Shown piece after piece: positions 24,301 to 39,300 of a stretch of DNA of 64,000 bases. The position numbers and the translations under genes are program-made. The DNA is taken from NCBI GenBank assembly GCA_037577475.1, contig CM075203.1, forward strand, positions 23,377,397 through 23,441,396, given 5' to 3'. The number at the start of each line of letters is the position of its first letter. The stretch's first letter is position 1. This stretch comes from Chaunax sp. Z400 (taxonomy: Eukaryota > Chordata > Actinopteri > Lophiiformes > Chaunacidae). The notes beneath the pieces were generated by a model. It ran no database searches. It was given only the letters and a program-made list of their open reading frames with translations, and was not told the origin of the DNA.

Positions 24301-27300
24301 CAATAGTCCCTGTAGTCTCTGTAGTCTATAGTTTAAAGCTCTATCGTCTCTGTAGTCTATAGTCTGAAGCTCTATCGTCTCCGTAGTCTATAGTCTGAAG
24401 CTCTATCGTCTCCGTAGTCTATATTCTCTCGTCTCTCTACTCTATCGTCTCAATAGTCTCTGTGGTCCATAGTATAAAGCTCTATCATCTCTGTAGTCTA
24501 TAGCAGTTGTTCCCAAACTTTTTTTCTGGGGACCCACATTTTTAAAATGACAAACCATCGTGACCCAAATCACAATAAGCCTCATCTATAAATTGCAAGA
24601 TTAACAATTTGTGCATAAATGAACATTTCTGACCATTTTTCTACCATCTGCATCATCATATTATCTTGAATAGGTAAACCAGCCATTACAAAGTGATATA
24701 CATTTAAATTCCAACTACATTGTATGCTTATTGAAAATATATACTGTATATATTTTAAATACTTTATAGATATGATTAAATAAGTGCATTTAGGAGGGGT
24801 GTGGTATCATTGTTTTTATCTCCTCTTATCAAAATATAAACATTTTAAGTAGGCTACTTTATAGATGGGAAAATACATTGAGTCTGAGTAAACAGCAACT
24901 CATGTTCATGTTCATATGTTCCTATTTTTATTTGAGAACTTAAGTGCATTTTAAATTAACTGGGCACACATCAGTTAAACAATACATATTTTAACTACTT
25001 TATATGAGACAAATTAAGTACATTTTGTTGTAATTAACAGACTCATATTTCCCTCTCATCATTAAATCAAACAGAATATTGCTTGTTCTTTGCGTTCCAG
25101 TCAGGTGTACAAGAGGAGAGCGCAACACGCATATCAGGTGTAGCATTTAGTGTATGGGCGGTAGCTAAGCTAACATTACCTGCAGCAGTCTGGTCCTTAG
25201 CTGGGTCCTGTCCCTGGTCTCTAGCTATGCCTTTCTTTTTTTATTAGCCAGGCATCCATGTTTGTGTGACCACTGGCAAAATCTGTTCATTACTTTGGTG
25301 GAAACTATGGTGGACACCTGGGTACAAACCCAAACGAGTTCTGAACAAGGCACCGCCTGCCTGGCTCCAATGTCACGCTATGATAGGCAGAACTCCATGT
25401 GTGGTGGAGCTAGAAACACGCTCCCTCATGTGCCTGAAAAATGTACTGCAGATATAAATCTACAATAATAGTACAGAGAATCATAACTATTTTATTTGGT
25501 GACTCAAATAAAATCTCCTGCAACCCGGACTTTGGGAACCACTGGTCTATAGTATAAAGCTCTATCTTCTCTGTAGTCTATAGTTTAAAGCTCTATCGTC
25601 TCTGTAGTCTATAGTTTAAAGCTCTATCGTCTCTGTTGTCTATAGTATAAAGCTCTATCGCCTCTGTTGTCTATAGTATAAAGTCCATCGTCTCTGCTGT
25701 CTATAGAATGAGGCTCTATCGTCTCTGCAGTCTATAGTATAAAGCTCTATCGTCTCTGTAGTCTATAGTTTAAAGCTCTATCGTCTCTGTAGTCTATAGT
25801 TTAAAGCTCTATCGTCTCTGTTGTCTATAGTATAAAGTCCATCGTCTCTGCTGTCTATAGAATGAGGCTCTATCGTCTCTGCAGTCTATAGTATAAAGCG
25901 CTATCTTCTCTGTAGTCTATAGTTTAAAGCTCTATCGTCTCTGTAGTCTATAGTTTAAAGCTCTATCGTCTCTGTTGTCTATAGTATAAAGCTCTATCGC
26001 CTCTGTTGTCTATAGTATAAAGTCCATCGTCTCTGCAGTCTATAGTATAAAGCGCTATCTTCTCTGCAGTCTCTGTAGTCTATAGTATAAAGCTCTATCG
26101 CCTCTGTTGTCTATAGTATAAAGTCCATCGTCTCTGCAGTCTATAGTATAAAGCGCTATCTTCTCTGCAGTCTCTGTAGTCTCTAGTATGAAGCTCTATT
26201 GTCTCTGTAGTCTCTAGTATGAAGCTCTATTGTCTCTGTAGTCTCTAGTATGAAGCTCTATTGTCTCTGTAGTGTCTAGTATGAAGCTCTATTGTCTCTG
26301 TAGTCAATAGTTTAAAGCTCTATAGTCTCTGGATGACTGGGCAGAATCTCTCTTCGTGTCCAGTCATTGTGGGATTCTTTATTCTTATACAGGCAACCAA
26401 TTTGTGTCATCTTTAAATATATCTATATATTGATATATACAATATGCGTATGCTGGGTTGGTTAAGCCGAAGGATAAATTCTCATTCATCACTGGTTATA
26501 TTTGTCCATGCAGATAATTCTGGTTATATTTGTCCCACTGTTTCAGTCTCTGTTTCTGCTTTCCTCCAATAGGTGGTAGGAGGTGGATGGAACTGGATTA
26601 CTTTCGCTCACAAAACTGAAATATGAAATTTGAAATAGTCAATTGCATCATCTGTTTAGAAACAGTGTCCAGATGCTCTGTGATCCACATGCTCTGTGGT
26701 CCAGATGCTCTGTGCTCCAGTCTGTATCTTATCAGAAGTGTAGCCACCTTGCTTGGGAGGTAATAAAAATCTACTACTGGTAAAAGCGTGTCTGAATAAA
26801 AGTAAAATGTGTTTATTTGATGACTCACCTGAGCAGATGTACCAGACGGGTCTGGCAGCAGCCTGCACCTGCTGCACCTGCATGACATCACTCTGTGAGC
26901 CAATCAGAGCGTAGCCTCGGTAGGGCATGCTGGCAGTAGGGACTCCTGACACCTCATTCAGCAAAGACAGGAAGCTGTCATCTGCATTGTGTTCCATCCC
27001 ATTTTGAAGAACTGCGTTCACCGCAGCCTCCGTACGGCCACAGGCCTGGAGCACCCTTGGAACTGTCCTGGGTGCTGCAGTCACATTAGCTTGTTTCTTG
27101 GCTGGACGAAGGATCACATGAACATTTGAACCTCCAAATCCAAAGGAGTTGATGCCTACGATGCCTCCTCGGATGGGAATAGGTTGGTCAACTACTTGAA
27201 CACGACCATCAGTAAGGGCAGGAATGTCAGGGTTAGGACTGTTAAAGTGCAGGTTGGGAGCCCAGACTCCTCTCTCCAAAGAAAGCAATACCTACAAGTA

Positions 27301-30300
27301 GGGTGAAACATATGCAATAAAAATAATGAAGAGCACAATTTTAGCATAGCTGAAAAACTACAACAGCTCATTGCCACTATCTCTGGTCTTTCATCCACGC
27401 CAAATGGATGGATGATTAAATGAATATAAAACAACACAAATATTCAGCTAAATGCTTTAATATATTATGCAGTGGTGAGTCCATTTTCCTATCGGGAGTT
27501 TCATTAGAAGGGAAGGGGCGAGCATCCTTTGGATTCACAATGATTATTAATGTAGGCTCTAACTAAATAAGTTCAAATCCATCAGTGTGACGGGCTGTGA
27601 TAAAACAAACACTCTTCCTCCTTTGGATCATTCCACATGTGTAGTTGGTTCTAAATATCTCATTGGCTCTTTCTGTAACGTCCTGTCAGAAGAACAAGCC
27701 CTAAGAATGCAGATGTCACCTATGACCATTAATTTAACAGTAATGAAGCCGCCATGTTATCTTTATGATACGAAAAGGGAGTCAATCTGTGAAATCTGAA
27801 ATTAGGTGTTTGAATATCAGGCTCAGGGGGGTGAACCCTGAACCATTCCTTAGTTATCCTGCTATAGGCCTAGACTGCTAGGAGACTCCCCATAATGAAA
27901 TGCCGTCTCCTCCTCTGTCATTCATCTGTATTCTGTTCAAGTGACTTGAACTAATTCTGTCAGTTTTTGTGTGAACTGAGAGCAGCACAGAGCATGCATT
28001 CATGGAGCGGCTGTAAGAAAGAGGCCATCGTCGCAGGTGTGTGTACAGTTCTTTACGTCCAGACTAAAAAGACAGAAGACTCATCAGAGATCAGAGAGAC
28101 AGAGGGGTGAGGCATCCACCTCGAGTGTGGACATTCAGATCAGGTACATATACAATGACTGCAGACTGAAGTACCGGTGATATTATATAGATGAATGAAA
28201 ATGAAAATAATGAAAGGAAAAAGGATGGAAATTTAAACCTGTCACTCTCACCTTTGCCAGGGCAGCCAGACCGGAGGCCGGTTCTGGGTGGCCCATGTTA
28301 GACTTAGTGGAGCCAATAAGCAGAGGCTCTCGCTTAGATTGACAGAACACATTGACTATACCATTAACTTCCTGTGGGTCGCCGACCTGCACATAAAGAG
28401 CAGAGGTGATGCAGAGACACTCCTAGACATAAGATGAGTGTGTGAAGGTGAATATTTTCAGATTAACGACAGGTGGTCTGTTTTCATTGTACTGAAACCA
28501 GCACTAGATTGTTGTATGGACCCACCTTTGTTCCAGTGCCATGGGCTTCAACATACTCCACCTGCTCAGGAGGTATATTTGCTTCCTGGTACAGAGAACG
28601 AACCAGTCTCTGCTGCATCTCACCAGAAGGAAATGTCACACCTGACAGACGAAAAGGACTGTGAGGACGCATATGGTGCACCATACCATGACTGCTGGCA
28701 ATACTCAAAGCAGTTTAAGAGAACTGCTTCTAAGGGACAGGCCCACTTAGATCTAGAATGATATCTGAAGGTCTTTCAATGGTTTCTATTCTCTATCTGA
28801 CAATATTCCTTCAAAGAAAACTTTATTAATTAACAATGACACAACACGGTAAGTCAGACGATCCAATAGGTTGTAAACAAACCAAATATTCAGATGATCT
28901 AAAACAATCATGCACATTTCCTACTATAATGGATTAAAATAAAAAGTGTAAGTCCAATAAGCCAAAAATATACTGACCAACAGTGGAAATGTATAATTTA
29001 AAAAACGGTGTAATTTCTATTCACTAGCCCTAATCTACTGAAACAAACCATCATGTGATACACTGAATAGACTTTTTTAAGTACCCACAACCAAAACATG
29101 TTAAATCATGAATAACCATCATTTAGTCATAACATAGAAATAACAGTCATTGGTGCATTTCAGAGTAAACGATGTTGGTGAGATTTTTTTCTGCATGATT
29201 GAAAAGACCTGGCCAAGGCAATAATTTACCAGGTCTAAGTAACGTCCTAGAGAAACAGCTGACGACGCCAAGATCCCCCAAAAATCTTATGTGAACATGT
29301 AGTTGGGATGCTATGGTCAGAACTCTGCCGACATGTGCAGCACAGATGTTCCAGATGTTATGGCTGATTGCAATTAGTGACAAGTCTGGATTTAACTTGT
29401 ACACAGCTGGTGGTCGTTGGCGTTTGTACCATTGCCGCATAGACCGCTATCCTGCCGCATACGTCCAGGAAGTGTATCATGGTGGTGGTGTCATGAAGAG
29501 GGGGGCCACTGCTAATGGATGACGGTCTAAACTTGTCCACATTCACGGCCATCCGTCTCCGAAATAGGGTCCTAGGTCCACACGTCATTCCCAGGATACA
29601 GCAATAAGGCATCATCTTCATGCATGACAATGGCCTCTATGGGATGCTCGGGATCACTGGGTGAGAGAGAGAGATCCTGCTCCAGCAACACATGAACAAC
29701 TTGTCACAGCACTGCAGGAAGAATAGCAAACATTTTCTATCAGTCAGTGGTAGCCAGTGCTCTGTTTTATGCTGTAGTGTGCTGGGGAAACAGTGTGAAA
29801 TCTGCTGATGCCCATAGGATTGACAAACTTCTTAAGAAGGCAGGGTCAGAGGGGGTCAGTGTCGTTGAGAGGAGGATACTGTCCAAACTCCTGGACATCA
29901 TGTACGATCCCTCTCATCCACTGTTTCAGTCTGTTAACAGCTGCAGAAGCACATTCAGTGATAGATGATGATGCCCCGCTGTACCACTGAGAGACACCTT
30001 AAATAATTCCTTCCTACTGCCATTAAACTGTTTAATACATCACTGTAATAACCCATTAACCATCATACACTGCACTGTAATGTCTATATATTTCTACCTC
30101 TGTACATAATTTCATAGTGCTAGTAAGCTATTTATTGCAACTTTCACTTTAACATGTTGTCACTTTATGTCTTTACCTGCCTATACTGTTCTTTGCTGCT
30201 ATATTCTAACTATCGTGTGTTGATGTTGTGTTCTATGCTGCTGTAACAAGAGAATTTCCCCTTATCTTCTTATCTTATCCATTCAGGAGGTGTAAAGTAG

Positions 30301-33300
30301 TGATAAATGCTCGAGGTAGACACGCATGGTAGTGACTATTGTTGTTCTCTGTCTCACCATCCACACTTTCTGACTTGTAAACACTAAGACAAAAACCACT
30401 AATCTGCACAAAATTTTTTTTTCCTGTATGGCTAAAGGGTGAATAAAGATGTGAACCATAATTTGCCTTTGATATTTAATATGAACAGAATGGCATGACA
30501 TAAAAAAATATGCGTTTCTACTGTTGGTCAGTATATATTCAGTATTGCTAATTTAAGAGTAATTGCTACCTGCAGTAAACTGCAAACAACAAATGCAATC
30601 ACCAAGTTGGAACAGAGGAAAATCAAGAACAATTTGTGGTTGAAACAGAAGCAATTCAGCTGAAATCACAGAGCAACAAGTAAAAAAGAAAGCTAAAACA
30701 GAAGTGTTACTCAGTTCAAGTACAATTAGCAATTTGCTGTTTAATTCTTATTACATGATGACAAAAAGTTGGACTGTCATAAATTCAACATTTATTAGGT
30801 GGTGGATGAAATATTCAGACTATTTTCTTAGTGAGCGTGGAAAACATGAGAAAATAATCCATTACAGACAAAAGTTCTGGAATCAAAATGTTATTTCAGT
30901 AAACATACAAAGTACAAGATTATTAGCAGCAAATAAAGTCTGCTTGATTGACAGCAGCTAAGGGTAAAGACAGGAGGAGGGGCCTGTCTTTGTTTGTGTG
31001 ACAGTAGGAGGAGTGTGTCTTTAACTGACAACAGCTAAGGGGAGTGACATGAGGAGGAGTGTGTCTTTAATTAAGAACAGCTAAGGGGAGTGACATGAGG
31101 AGGAGTGTGTCTTTAATTAAGAACAGCTAAGGGGAGTGACAAGAGGAGGAGTGTGTCTTTAATTAACAACAGGAGGGGGGGCATAGTTTGATTGACAACA
31201 CTGTAGTCGCTGGTGCCCATTTCTACACACAGCTTCACAGTTTCCAGTTCAGTTTTCAGTCAGTAATTGTCCCAAGGTATTTATTTGATTGCACACATTC
31301 CACTCTTGCACCATTCATGGTTGTGACATCAAGTGTGGGGGCGTGTTTTCTCAAACCAAATGACATCCCTTTGGTTTTAGATATGTTTATCTGAAGATGT
31401 GACTCCTCACACCACTTCACAAAGTCCTCAATGATTGGTCCATGGCTGCTTTCATTTTCCTGGAGCAGTAATGACATACTTTATAATGGTCCTTTTTCCA
31501 TATGTACTATGACACATGTTTGTGTAGAGGATGGATAATAAAGGTGAGAGCACACATCCTTGTGGGGACCTTCAGAAATTGATGTAAGAGCAACTAGATT
31601 TCGGGACTGGGACTATCACTGCATCCTTCCATACATTTGTCACATACTGTGTCTGCAAGGACTTATTGAAGATATAATGAAATACAGTACTCAGCTCTCT
31701 TCCACAGGATTTAAGACAACCACAGATATTATCTCTATCTTGACATTTGTTGACTCTTGTCGAGCGGAAGACATTTTCAACATCCTTTAGTGTTATGTTA
31801 TAGTGCTGATTGTCTTTGAGTTTGCGACGAAGTTCCTGCATCTCATGACTAAAATCAAAAGTGAAACAACTAGTATAAAAACAATTAAGAGCATTGGTGA
31901 ACTCAGTACCAGACTTAATACCCTTGAGAGAGAGATGACTGCTGTTTCTTTTACTCTGAAGGTCTGTTACGGTTTTCATGCTGGACCAGGCTGAGCCAAA
32001 GTTGTTTGCAGCCATTCTATTCACAAGTTCGGTCTTATAGTTCTGTTTTGGTTTTAGAATTTCAATATTGAGCTCTTTGGTAGCTGTATTCAAATCAGAG
32101 ACTGCTCCATGCTTAAAAGCAAGGCATTTGAGTGAACGTACACAGTTGTTATGAAGAGTTGCAGGAAGGCACGGGCAGGTAAAAAGGACATAACGATAGC
32201 ATTAGCAGTGGTACTGAGGAGGAAGGACAACGACAGCCAATGGGCATTTTACACTTTTGACTGATTCTTTATAGACCAAAAAATTAAGAATAAATAAAGG
32301 AAAGATTTTTTTTAAATTCAAGCACTCAATAATATAACATTTGAATTAGGATGTGATGACTGTGATTGGTGACGGGCATTTAACCTGTCCCTATTTAGGT
32401 TCCTTCTCATTGTCACTAATCATTTGCTTGATGAAGGTCTAGTACTGACACACTGGACAGTGTGGGGGAATCCCTTGGTAAGTTCCTATGGACTCATCCC
32501 TCTCCAATGCACCTGCCTCAAAACATGTGTGCAGAGTATTTTTTCATTACCTGTATTGACTGTATTTCTCTCATAGGGATCTGAACCTGTCCTCCCATCA
32601 TGCAGTACATGTGATGACAGCACTATGACATCATACAGTACACGAGTGACATCTTTCTACTGGATGCAGTGCTGATGTGTCATAAGCTGACTGAGGGCAT
32701 GTTGGTGTCTCACCCTGCTCTTTATATCCATCTGTGTTGTTGCCAGCGTTGACGACCGTGGCGTAGACCCTTTTAGCCACAGACCGCTTAGTGAGCAGAA
32801 TGGCCACTGCTGCCTCAGAACGGCAGTAGCCGTTTCCTGGACAACAGAGAGGTAAACATAGAAACTTAACATTAGTACACACACACACACACTATATGTG
32901 TTTCACAGTTAAATGAATATGACTCTAAGCCAACAGTGACGGAGAAACCAGCTGTTAGATAAAAGTGATATGATGTTTAACACTACTGCTGATAATCAAT
33001 AACAATTACTGTATGTTACAGTTTAAGAGTTATGTACAATATTATGAAGCAGAATCATAATTTCTTTATTAACGAAACAAAACTAATTAATTATTTATGT
33101 ACGGTTTTACAAATAAATGAGTCAGAAATCCTAAGAAAAGAAAGACAGACAGACAGACACACACACTCAGACAAGAAAGACAGTTGTTAAGTTGTCCCTG
33201 TTAATTCCAATTGTTGTTCATTACATATTTGAAAGTTCAATTTTTCCAAATATGTAAAAAATAAATACATAAAAAGCTTAGAATTCCCAAACTATCAGAG

Positions 33301-36300
33301 GATACCCCCTCAGTACATGGAAGATGTGTCCATAAAGTTTTGTGAAAAAAGATTCAACAGTTTTAGTTATGTCCCAGAAACCCTGAGACTCACTGAATGA
33401 GGCTACATCCGACATGTAACCATGGAAACAAAAAATAGAATGATAAAAGCTCCTAAATAACAAAAAGCATCACTTCAGTCATTGGTTGTTGTATGAAACA
33501 GTTTCTGTGTAATGCTGTGGAAATGAAATGTGATGGATGGACAGACGGACGGGACAGAACCCATTCCTGTATGTTAAATATGAGTGTTTAATAATAAGTG
33601 ATTCATTTTAATGATAAAAATCATCTGACAGCCGGCAGAAGCCCAGGATAAATTATACTCAACTGAACTACTGAAGATCATTATTTCATAAGATTAGCCT
33701 GAGCTAATGAGAAAACAGAAGTCCTGTGTGGTTTTATAAAAGAAGAAGAGACGGTGAGGAGAAGACAGAGATGCAACAATGATCCTCTGTCAGATTCAAC
33801 CAGGGGGTGCTGTGCTTCATGGCTGTGTCTGACACCACTAATCCACAGGAGCACCTTGCAGCTGTCTTTTACCTGACGAGTCAAAGGATTTGCAGGTCCC
33901 CTCAGGACTGAGCATGCCCAGTTTCATGAACTGCACTGATGTATTTGGCTTGAGCAACAGGTTGACTCCCCCCACCAGAGCAGCATCACACTGGCCATGG
34001 CGGATGGCGTGAAAGGCGTTTTCTAGAGCCAGTAAGCTGGAAGAGCAGGCTGTATCGATGGCAGTGCTTGGTCCTGGGAGAGGAGAGGAGAGGGAGAAGG
34101 GTGGCTGAGAGCTAGAAAACATTTGCAGAGAGGATAGCCACCAATACTGGTGGACATTCAAAGAGTGATAAACAGCTTTCACTTAAAACTACAAAGTGTT
34201 CAAACAGTATATGGCTGCATAAATTCACTGTAAGGACAGCAAATGTTTAGCTTTTATGTCAGGATGCATCCAGGACTGCTTGAAAAGAGACACAGATCGT
34301 TTTAGTCTGACGTGTACAAGAATTTATACAAAACTGTAAGCAGTGAGAGGCTCAGGACCAGTGAGCTATTGTCCCATCACTTTCAATTAGAAATCAAACG
34401 TTTGTGGGGAAATAAGTTTATATTGGAACTGTGATGACCTGTTCAAATTCAAACAAACAGTCTATAGATACAATAGGCCTCTGAAGTAGTTTCCTATGTG
34501 ATCCACTAACACTGACCTTCGGCCTCAGAAAAGCTAGAAATGGTATGTTGTTTGCTATGATAATAGAGGACACCAACCCTTCTGAGCACCATAGATGATA
34601 AAGAAGGAGGGCATACTGTGACCTCCAAGGCAGGCTGACCCAGTCTGGCCTGCTGGAAGGTCCAGGGGCCTCATTTCTAAAGGTTTCTGTGCACAAAAAA
34701 TAGTGTAAACGGGGGTGAAATATGTGTAATCATCTTTCACCTCAAACGTTGGTATTTGTAGAGAATTTCTCTGTAGAATAAGGTTCAGATTTCTACGTAT
34801 ACTTTCACCCTGCCGTAGAGTCAGAATCAGAGACACTCGATGGTTTTATCACAAAATTAAAGTTCAGTCAGAAGTAAAAACACAGATGAATATAAAACAC
34901 ACATCAGCACATATACTGTATATTTCATAATGTATAGGCCTGCCTCTGATGGTGGATATAGTCTATATTTATTTGTTAGAGCCTAAATACATAAATATGT
35001 AAATGTAATTTAATGTAATTATATTGTCTGATACAGATATGGTTGAATTATTTGAGGATTGTTTATGTTGTTACATTTTGAATTGAATGTCAGCATTGTG
35101 TATCAGTCAGGAGGTGAGACTTTTCCTCTGTGTGTCAAACAGTTTCTGACTGCAGTAAAAATGTTTTTTAAAGGCTAAAAACCAACAAATATCGACAGAA
35201 GCTGAATATTTGGTTAGATAAAAACATGTTCTGAATCTGTTTTCAATAACATTTTGACTTTTGGACTTTACAACTCTGGACATGTTTGGTTCATAGGAAT
35301 CAGAAACAATACAGTCACCACTGAAATCTAATCCTATAGTAGGCCTGTTATTTTCACCACTGAAATATTTTATAAGGTATGTGTGTGTTCAGGGATCATG
35401 AAGACTTCCTAGCTCATGATGATGAATGGCTAATAAACCGATTCAGATTACCAAGAGGGTGCAGGTCCAATGACCTAATGACCACTCTGGGCTTTCTGGC
35501 AACTGGCACATTCCAGAGCGAACTGGCAGATAATGATGGCTGTGATATTCCCAACCTAAGTGCAATGATGCCAGCCGTCTTGGATTGCCTTACTGAAATG
35601 AGCTTTCCTTATATAAAGTTTCCTGAAACTGTGGGTGAGCAGGCCAACATCAAAATGCAATTTGCAGCAATGTCCGGTTTTCCCAAATGTAATCGGAGCA
35701 ATTGACTGCACTCATGTTGCCATTAACGCATCAAATGAGTATGAGTTTGCCTTTGTTAATCGCAAGCATTATCACTCAATTAATGTTCGAATCATTTGCA
35801 GTGCTGACATGATGCTGACGAATTTAGTGGCTTGATGGCCTGGCTCAATCCATGACTCGTTTGTTTTGAGGCTCAGTAGTGTAGGAAGGCAACTTCAGGC
35901 TGGTGCTGTGCGTGATGGCTGGCTTCTGGGTAAGTTTGTATCTGTTTTCCTCCTATGATGCCACATTATTTGCCAGTTAAGTGGTTACTGGATTTTATTT
36001 TAAATCATGCAGGTGATAGTGGGTACCCTCTTTCCACGTGGCTCCTCACCCCCTTCACAAACGCGCAGAATGCAGCACAGAGAAGGTATAACGGAGCATG
36101 TGGGTGAGCCAGGTCAGTCATAGAGTGCACCATCAAGCTCCTGAAATCTCGTTGGAGATGCCTGGACATATCTGGTGGCATTCTGTTATATAGGCCTGAC
36201 AAGGTGAGTGGGCTCCATATCCTCAAAAACATTTACAGACATTCTTAATTATTTTACTTTCATATGTAACTCATTTGTCTCAATTTTGTATGACCTAAAC

Positions 36301-39300
36301 TGTTTTTCTTCATCTACTATTTTAATGTTGTCAAGTAGTCTACTTTGTAAATTTGAAACAGTTTTCGCACAGGTGTGCCGGATTATCAGGGCTTGTGCGG
36401 TTCTCCACAACATCGCACAGCGTAATGGTGTTCCGGCACCAGCTGACATTGTGCAGGGTGACATTGTCCAGGATCACCCAATTGACAATGAACAAGCGCC
36501 TCCAGTGATTGCATCAACAAGTGATTCACCGTCTAAAAACACTCAAGACAAATGGTATACTTTTTTACAAGTTCTTTTAATGCAGTGCACATTTCAACAA
36601 GTACATTTCTTACTTCATGTACTTCTCTACTTAAATTTTCCACTGCAGTAATAATGTCCCTTTGTGATTGCAGCACAGCATCAGTGAGGCCACTTGCACA
36701 TGGTACGCTGGAGATGCCGCTTGGGCCTGGTGCATCCTCTGTGGTCTTCCCTTCCCCTCCACCAGCCACTGCCACACTTGAGATTGTGTCTAAATGAAAT
36801 GGAAAAAAATACATGATGCATCTGGCTCCAGTCATTTTAAACACTGAATTTGCCTCTGCTGTAGATAGCTATTAAGTATTATATACTTGAGTATTACATA
36901 TATAAGTATATATAATTATTACATATACAAGTTTATATAAGTATTACATATATAAGTATATATGAGTATTGCATATTTAAGTATATATGAGTATTACATA
37001 TATAAGTATATATGAGTATTACATATATAAGTATGTATAAGTATTGTATATATAAGTATTACATATATAAGTATTACATATATAAGTATTACAGAAATTG
37101 GCCTTACCGGTTTCTGTGGCATTCATAGGCGCGTCAGTGTCCCCTTCCGCCTCTGGCACAATTGCAGACAGGAGGGTTTCCCCGATGATGCTTGGGATTC
37201 TATGGTGAAGAGGTGAAGGCCCAGGTTCTCCCAGACCACCACCAGTCAATCTTACACTCTACCGATGAGCTGCTGTGTGTTTAACAATGTGTTGTTTGGT
37301 TTAAACTTTCATGTTTGACCACTTCTTTTTAACTTCTGCAACAGTTCGCAGAGTTGATCCAACACTGTTCATCACTGTTGTGATAGTCCAACAAAGGCTC
37401 CTTAACAACGTCAGTATATTCATGAGCTATTTAGCATTGACCATGTATGGATGATTGTGGGACGACACTGGGAGGAGAGTATACCCGCAAAAATTCACAG
37501 CAGGTGGGTCGTTATAAAGAGAAGACTGTGTACAGGTTTTATAAATCTGAATATTTTCTTGCGTAAGAACATTCTGAGATCTGTGATAACGCAATGTTTT
37601 CAGATGGAATCTACGCTGAGATTTATAACTGAGGCCCCAGCTTTGGTCTGACTCTGATCTGCTATACTCCAGGCCTTCCAGCTTAGTTTTCCTGCTAAGC
37701 ATTAAAATGAACAGAGATGAATACAGACAGGTGGTTCTAGGGAACCACACCTGGACTTGAGAGAGCTCCAGACAGTTGACAGCTCACTAGATAGCGACGC
37801 CCCCTTCAGGGACTAGTTTGTTCTTACGTCAGTTTGTTTGAGCTTCTTATCTCTGAAAACATTAGAACAAATTCTGCATCGCCGACTCATCCCAGACCTG
37901 TCTACTTTGTAGCACTGGTTACCATTATAACTAGCAAACATTAGCATTTTGCAGATGCCTGGAATATCTGGTGGGAATAACCAATCAGAGGCAGAACAGG
38001 GGCGTGTCTTCTTGGAAGACATACTGGGCAGGTGCTACCAATGAGTCATAATAGTGCCGCCTATGGTATAGAACCCAAAATACTTCCACAACTTGTTTGT
38101 CGACTTAGGAAGCTGTCTTAATGTACAATGATAGCAAATGTGTTCACTCACCTGATGGCTGAGTGAGGCGGCAGCAGCAGCAGCACAAAGGAGTGGAGCC
38201 AGTCGGCCTTGTGACTGACTGACTGTTATTAGAAGCACTAGAAGCTTCAGCAGGCCGCTTACCAGAGGCTTGTGAAAGTAACCGCCAACTAGAAAGCACT
38301 CGGAGAGCGCAGACCTCCGTTAAGGCTGCTCAGTTTCCCCATGTTGGCATTACACTCCAAAGCAAATGTCCCATGATGTAACCCTCTGAATTAAGTCATT
38401 AGAAATTTAATTTAAAAATTAAAACAAAATCTTTGCAATTTACTAAAATCTTTATTTATTTTGGCTGTTAGTTGTTCATATTGTCACCTCAATAAATAAA
38501 CTGCAATGCCACAACAGGTAATTGACACTTGTAACACATTTTATGAGTTGTTACAAAGCCACACACACAGGCAGGAGAAAAGGAAGTATATTAAAACGGG
38601 GTAATGTTACCTCTGATCAAAAAATATGCAGCTTTGACCAAAACACACATGCACACACCTATGTGATTGCGATGCACACATCCCCACACATAAAACTCCA
38701 AACCACAGGCATGCACACACCTACGTGATCGCGCTGCAGTTGTCCACACGCACAAAACTCAAAATCTACCAAAAATCCACCATGATCTATTCGATTCTTC
38801 CTTGGGCCACTTCCAACATCTCCTGAAAATTTCATCAAAATCCGTCCATTCCTTGGCAGTTTAATCCTATAATAATAAAAAATAAATAAAAAATTTCTGG
38901 ATCCAGACAGTGATCCGGATCACTACTAAAATCTAATTGCTTCTTCCTTGGGCCACTCCCGGCATCTCTTAGTTTTTCTTTTATCCTGTTCACAAACAAA
39001 CCAAAAAACCAACCAATGCCGGCAAAAACATAACCCCCTCTCTTGGTGGAGGTAAAAAGAAGCACGATATAAATATGGATGAAGAGGCGAGCCAAAAACA
39101 TGAAGGCAATACTAAAGGATAAAACACAGGTACAGATGATGTTGTTTATTATTGTTATTGTAATAATAATAACAATAATATTTAAAGGAATGAATTATAT
39201 GTCATTTCAAATGAGTAAGAACAACAATATGGCATCTAAAAACCTGCCACATCCAAAATATGGTGATGACCAGAAGAGGAGGCTGACAGCTCATCATCAT

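Larger units (their letters stand above)
34666..37637 (+). mobile_element. PIF/Harbinger DNA transposon, both genes present but decayed, 3-bp TSD
   Basis: The terminal inverted repeats are GGGCCTCATTTCTAAA and GGGCCTCAGTTATAAA (right end read inverted). The 3-bp duplication CAG lies at 34663-34665 and 37638-37640. CAG fits the CWG preference known for Harbinger elements. The plus strand carries the transposase pieces; the minus strand, at 37390-36533, carries the companion Myb/SANT-like ORF, as expected for the superfamily. It is 2972 bp and sits in fasn intron 4. Confidence 0.88.
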
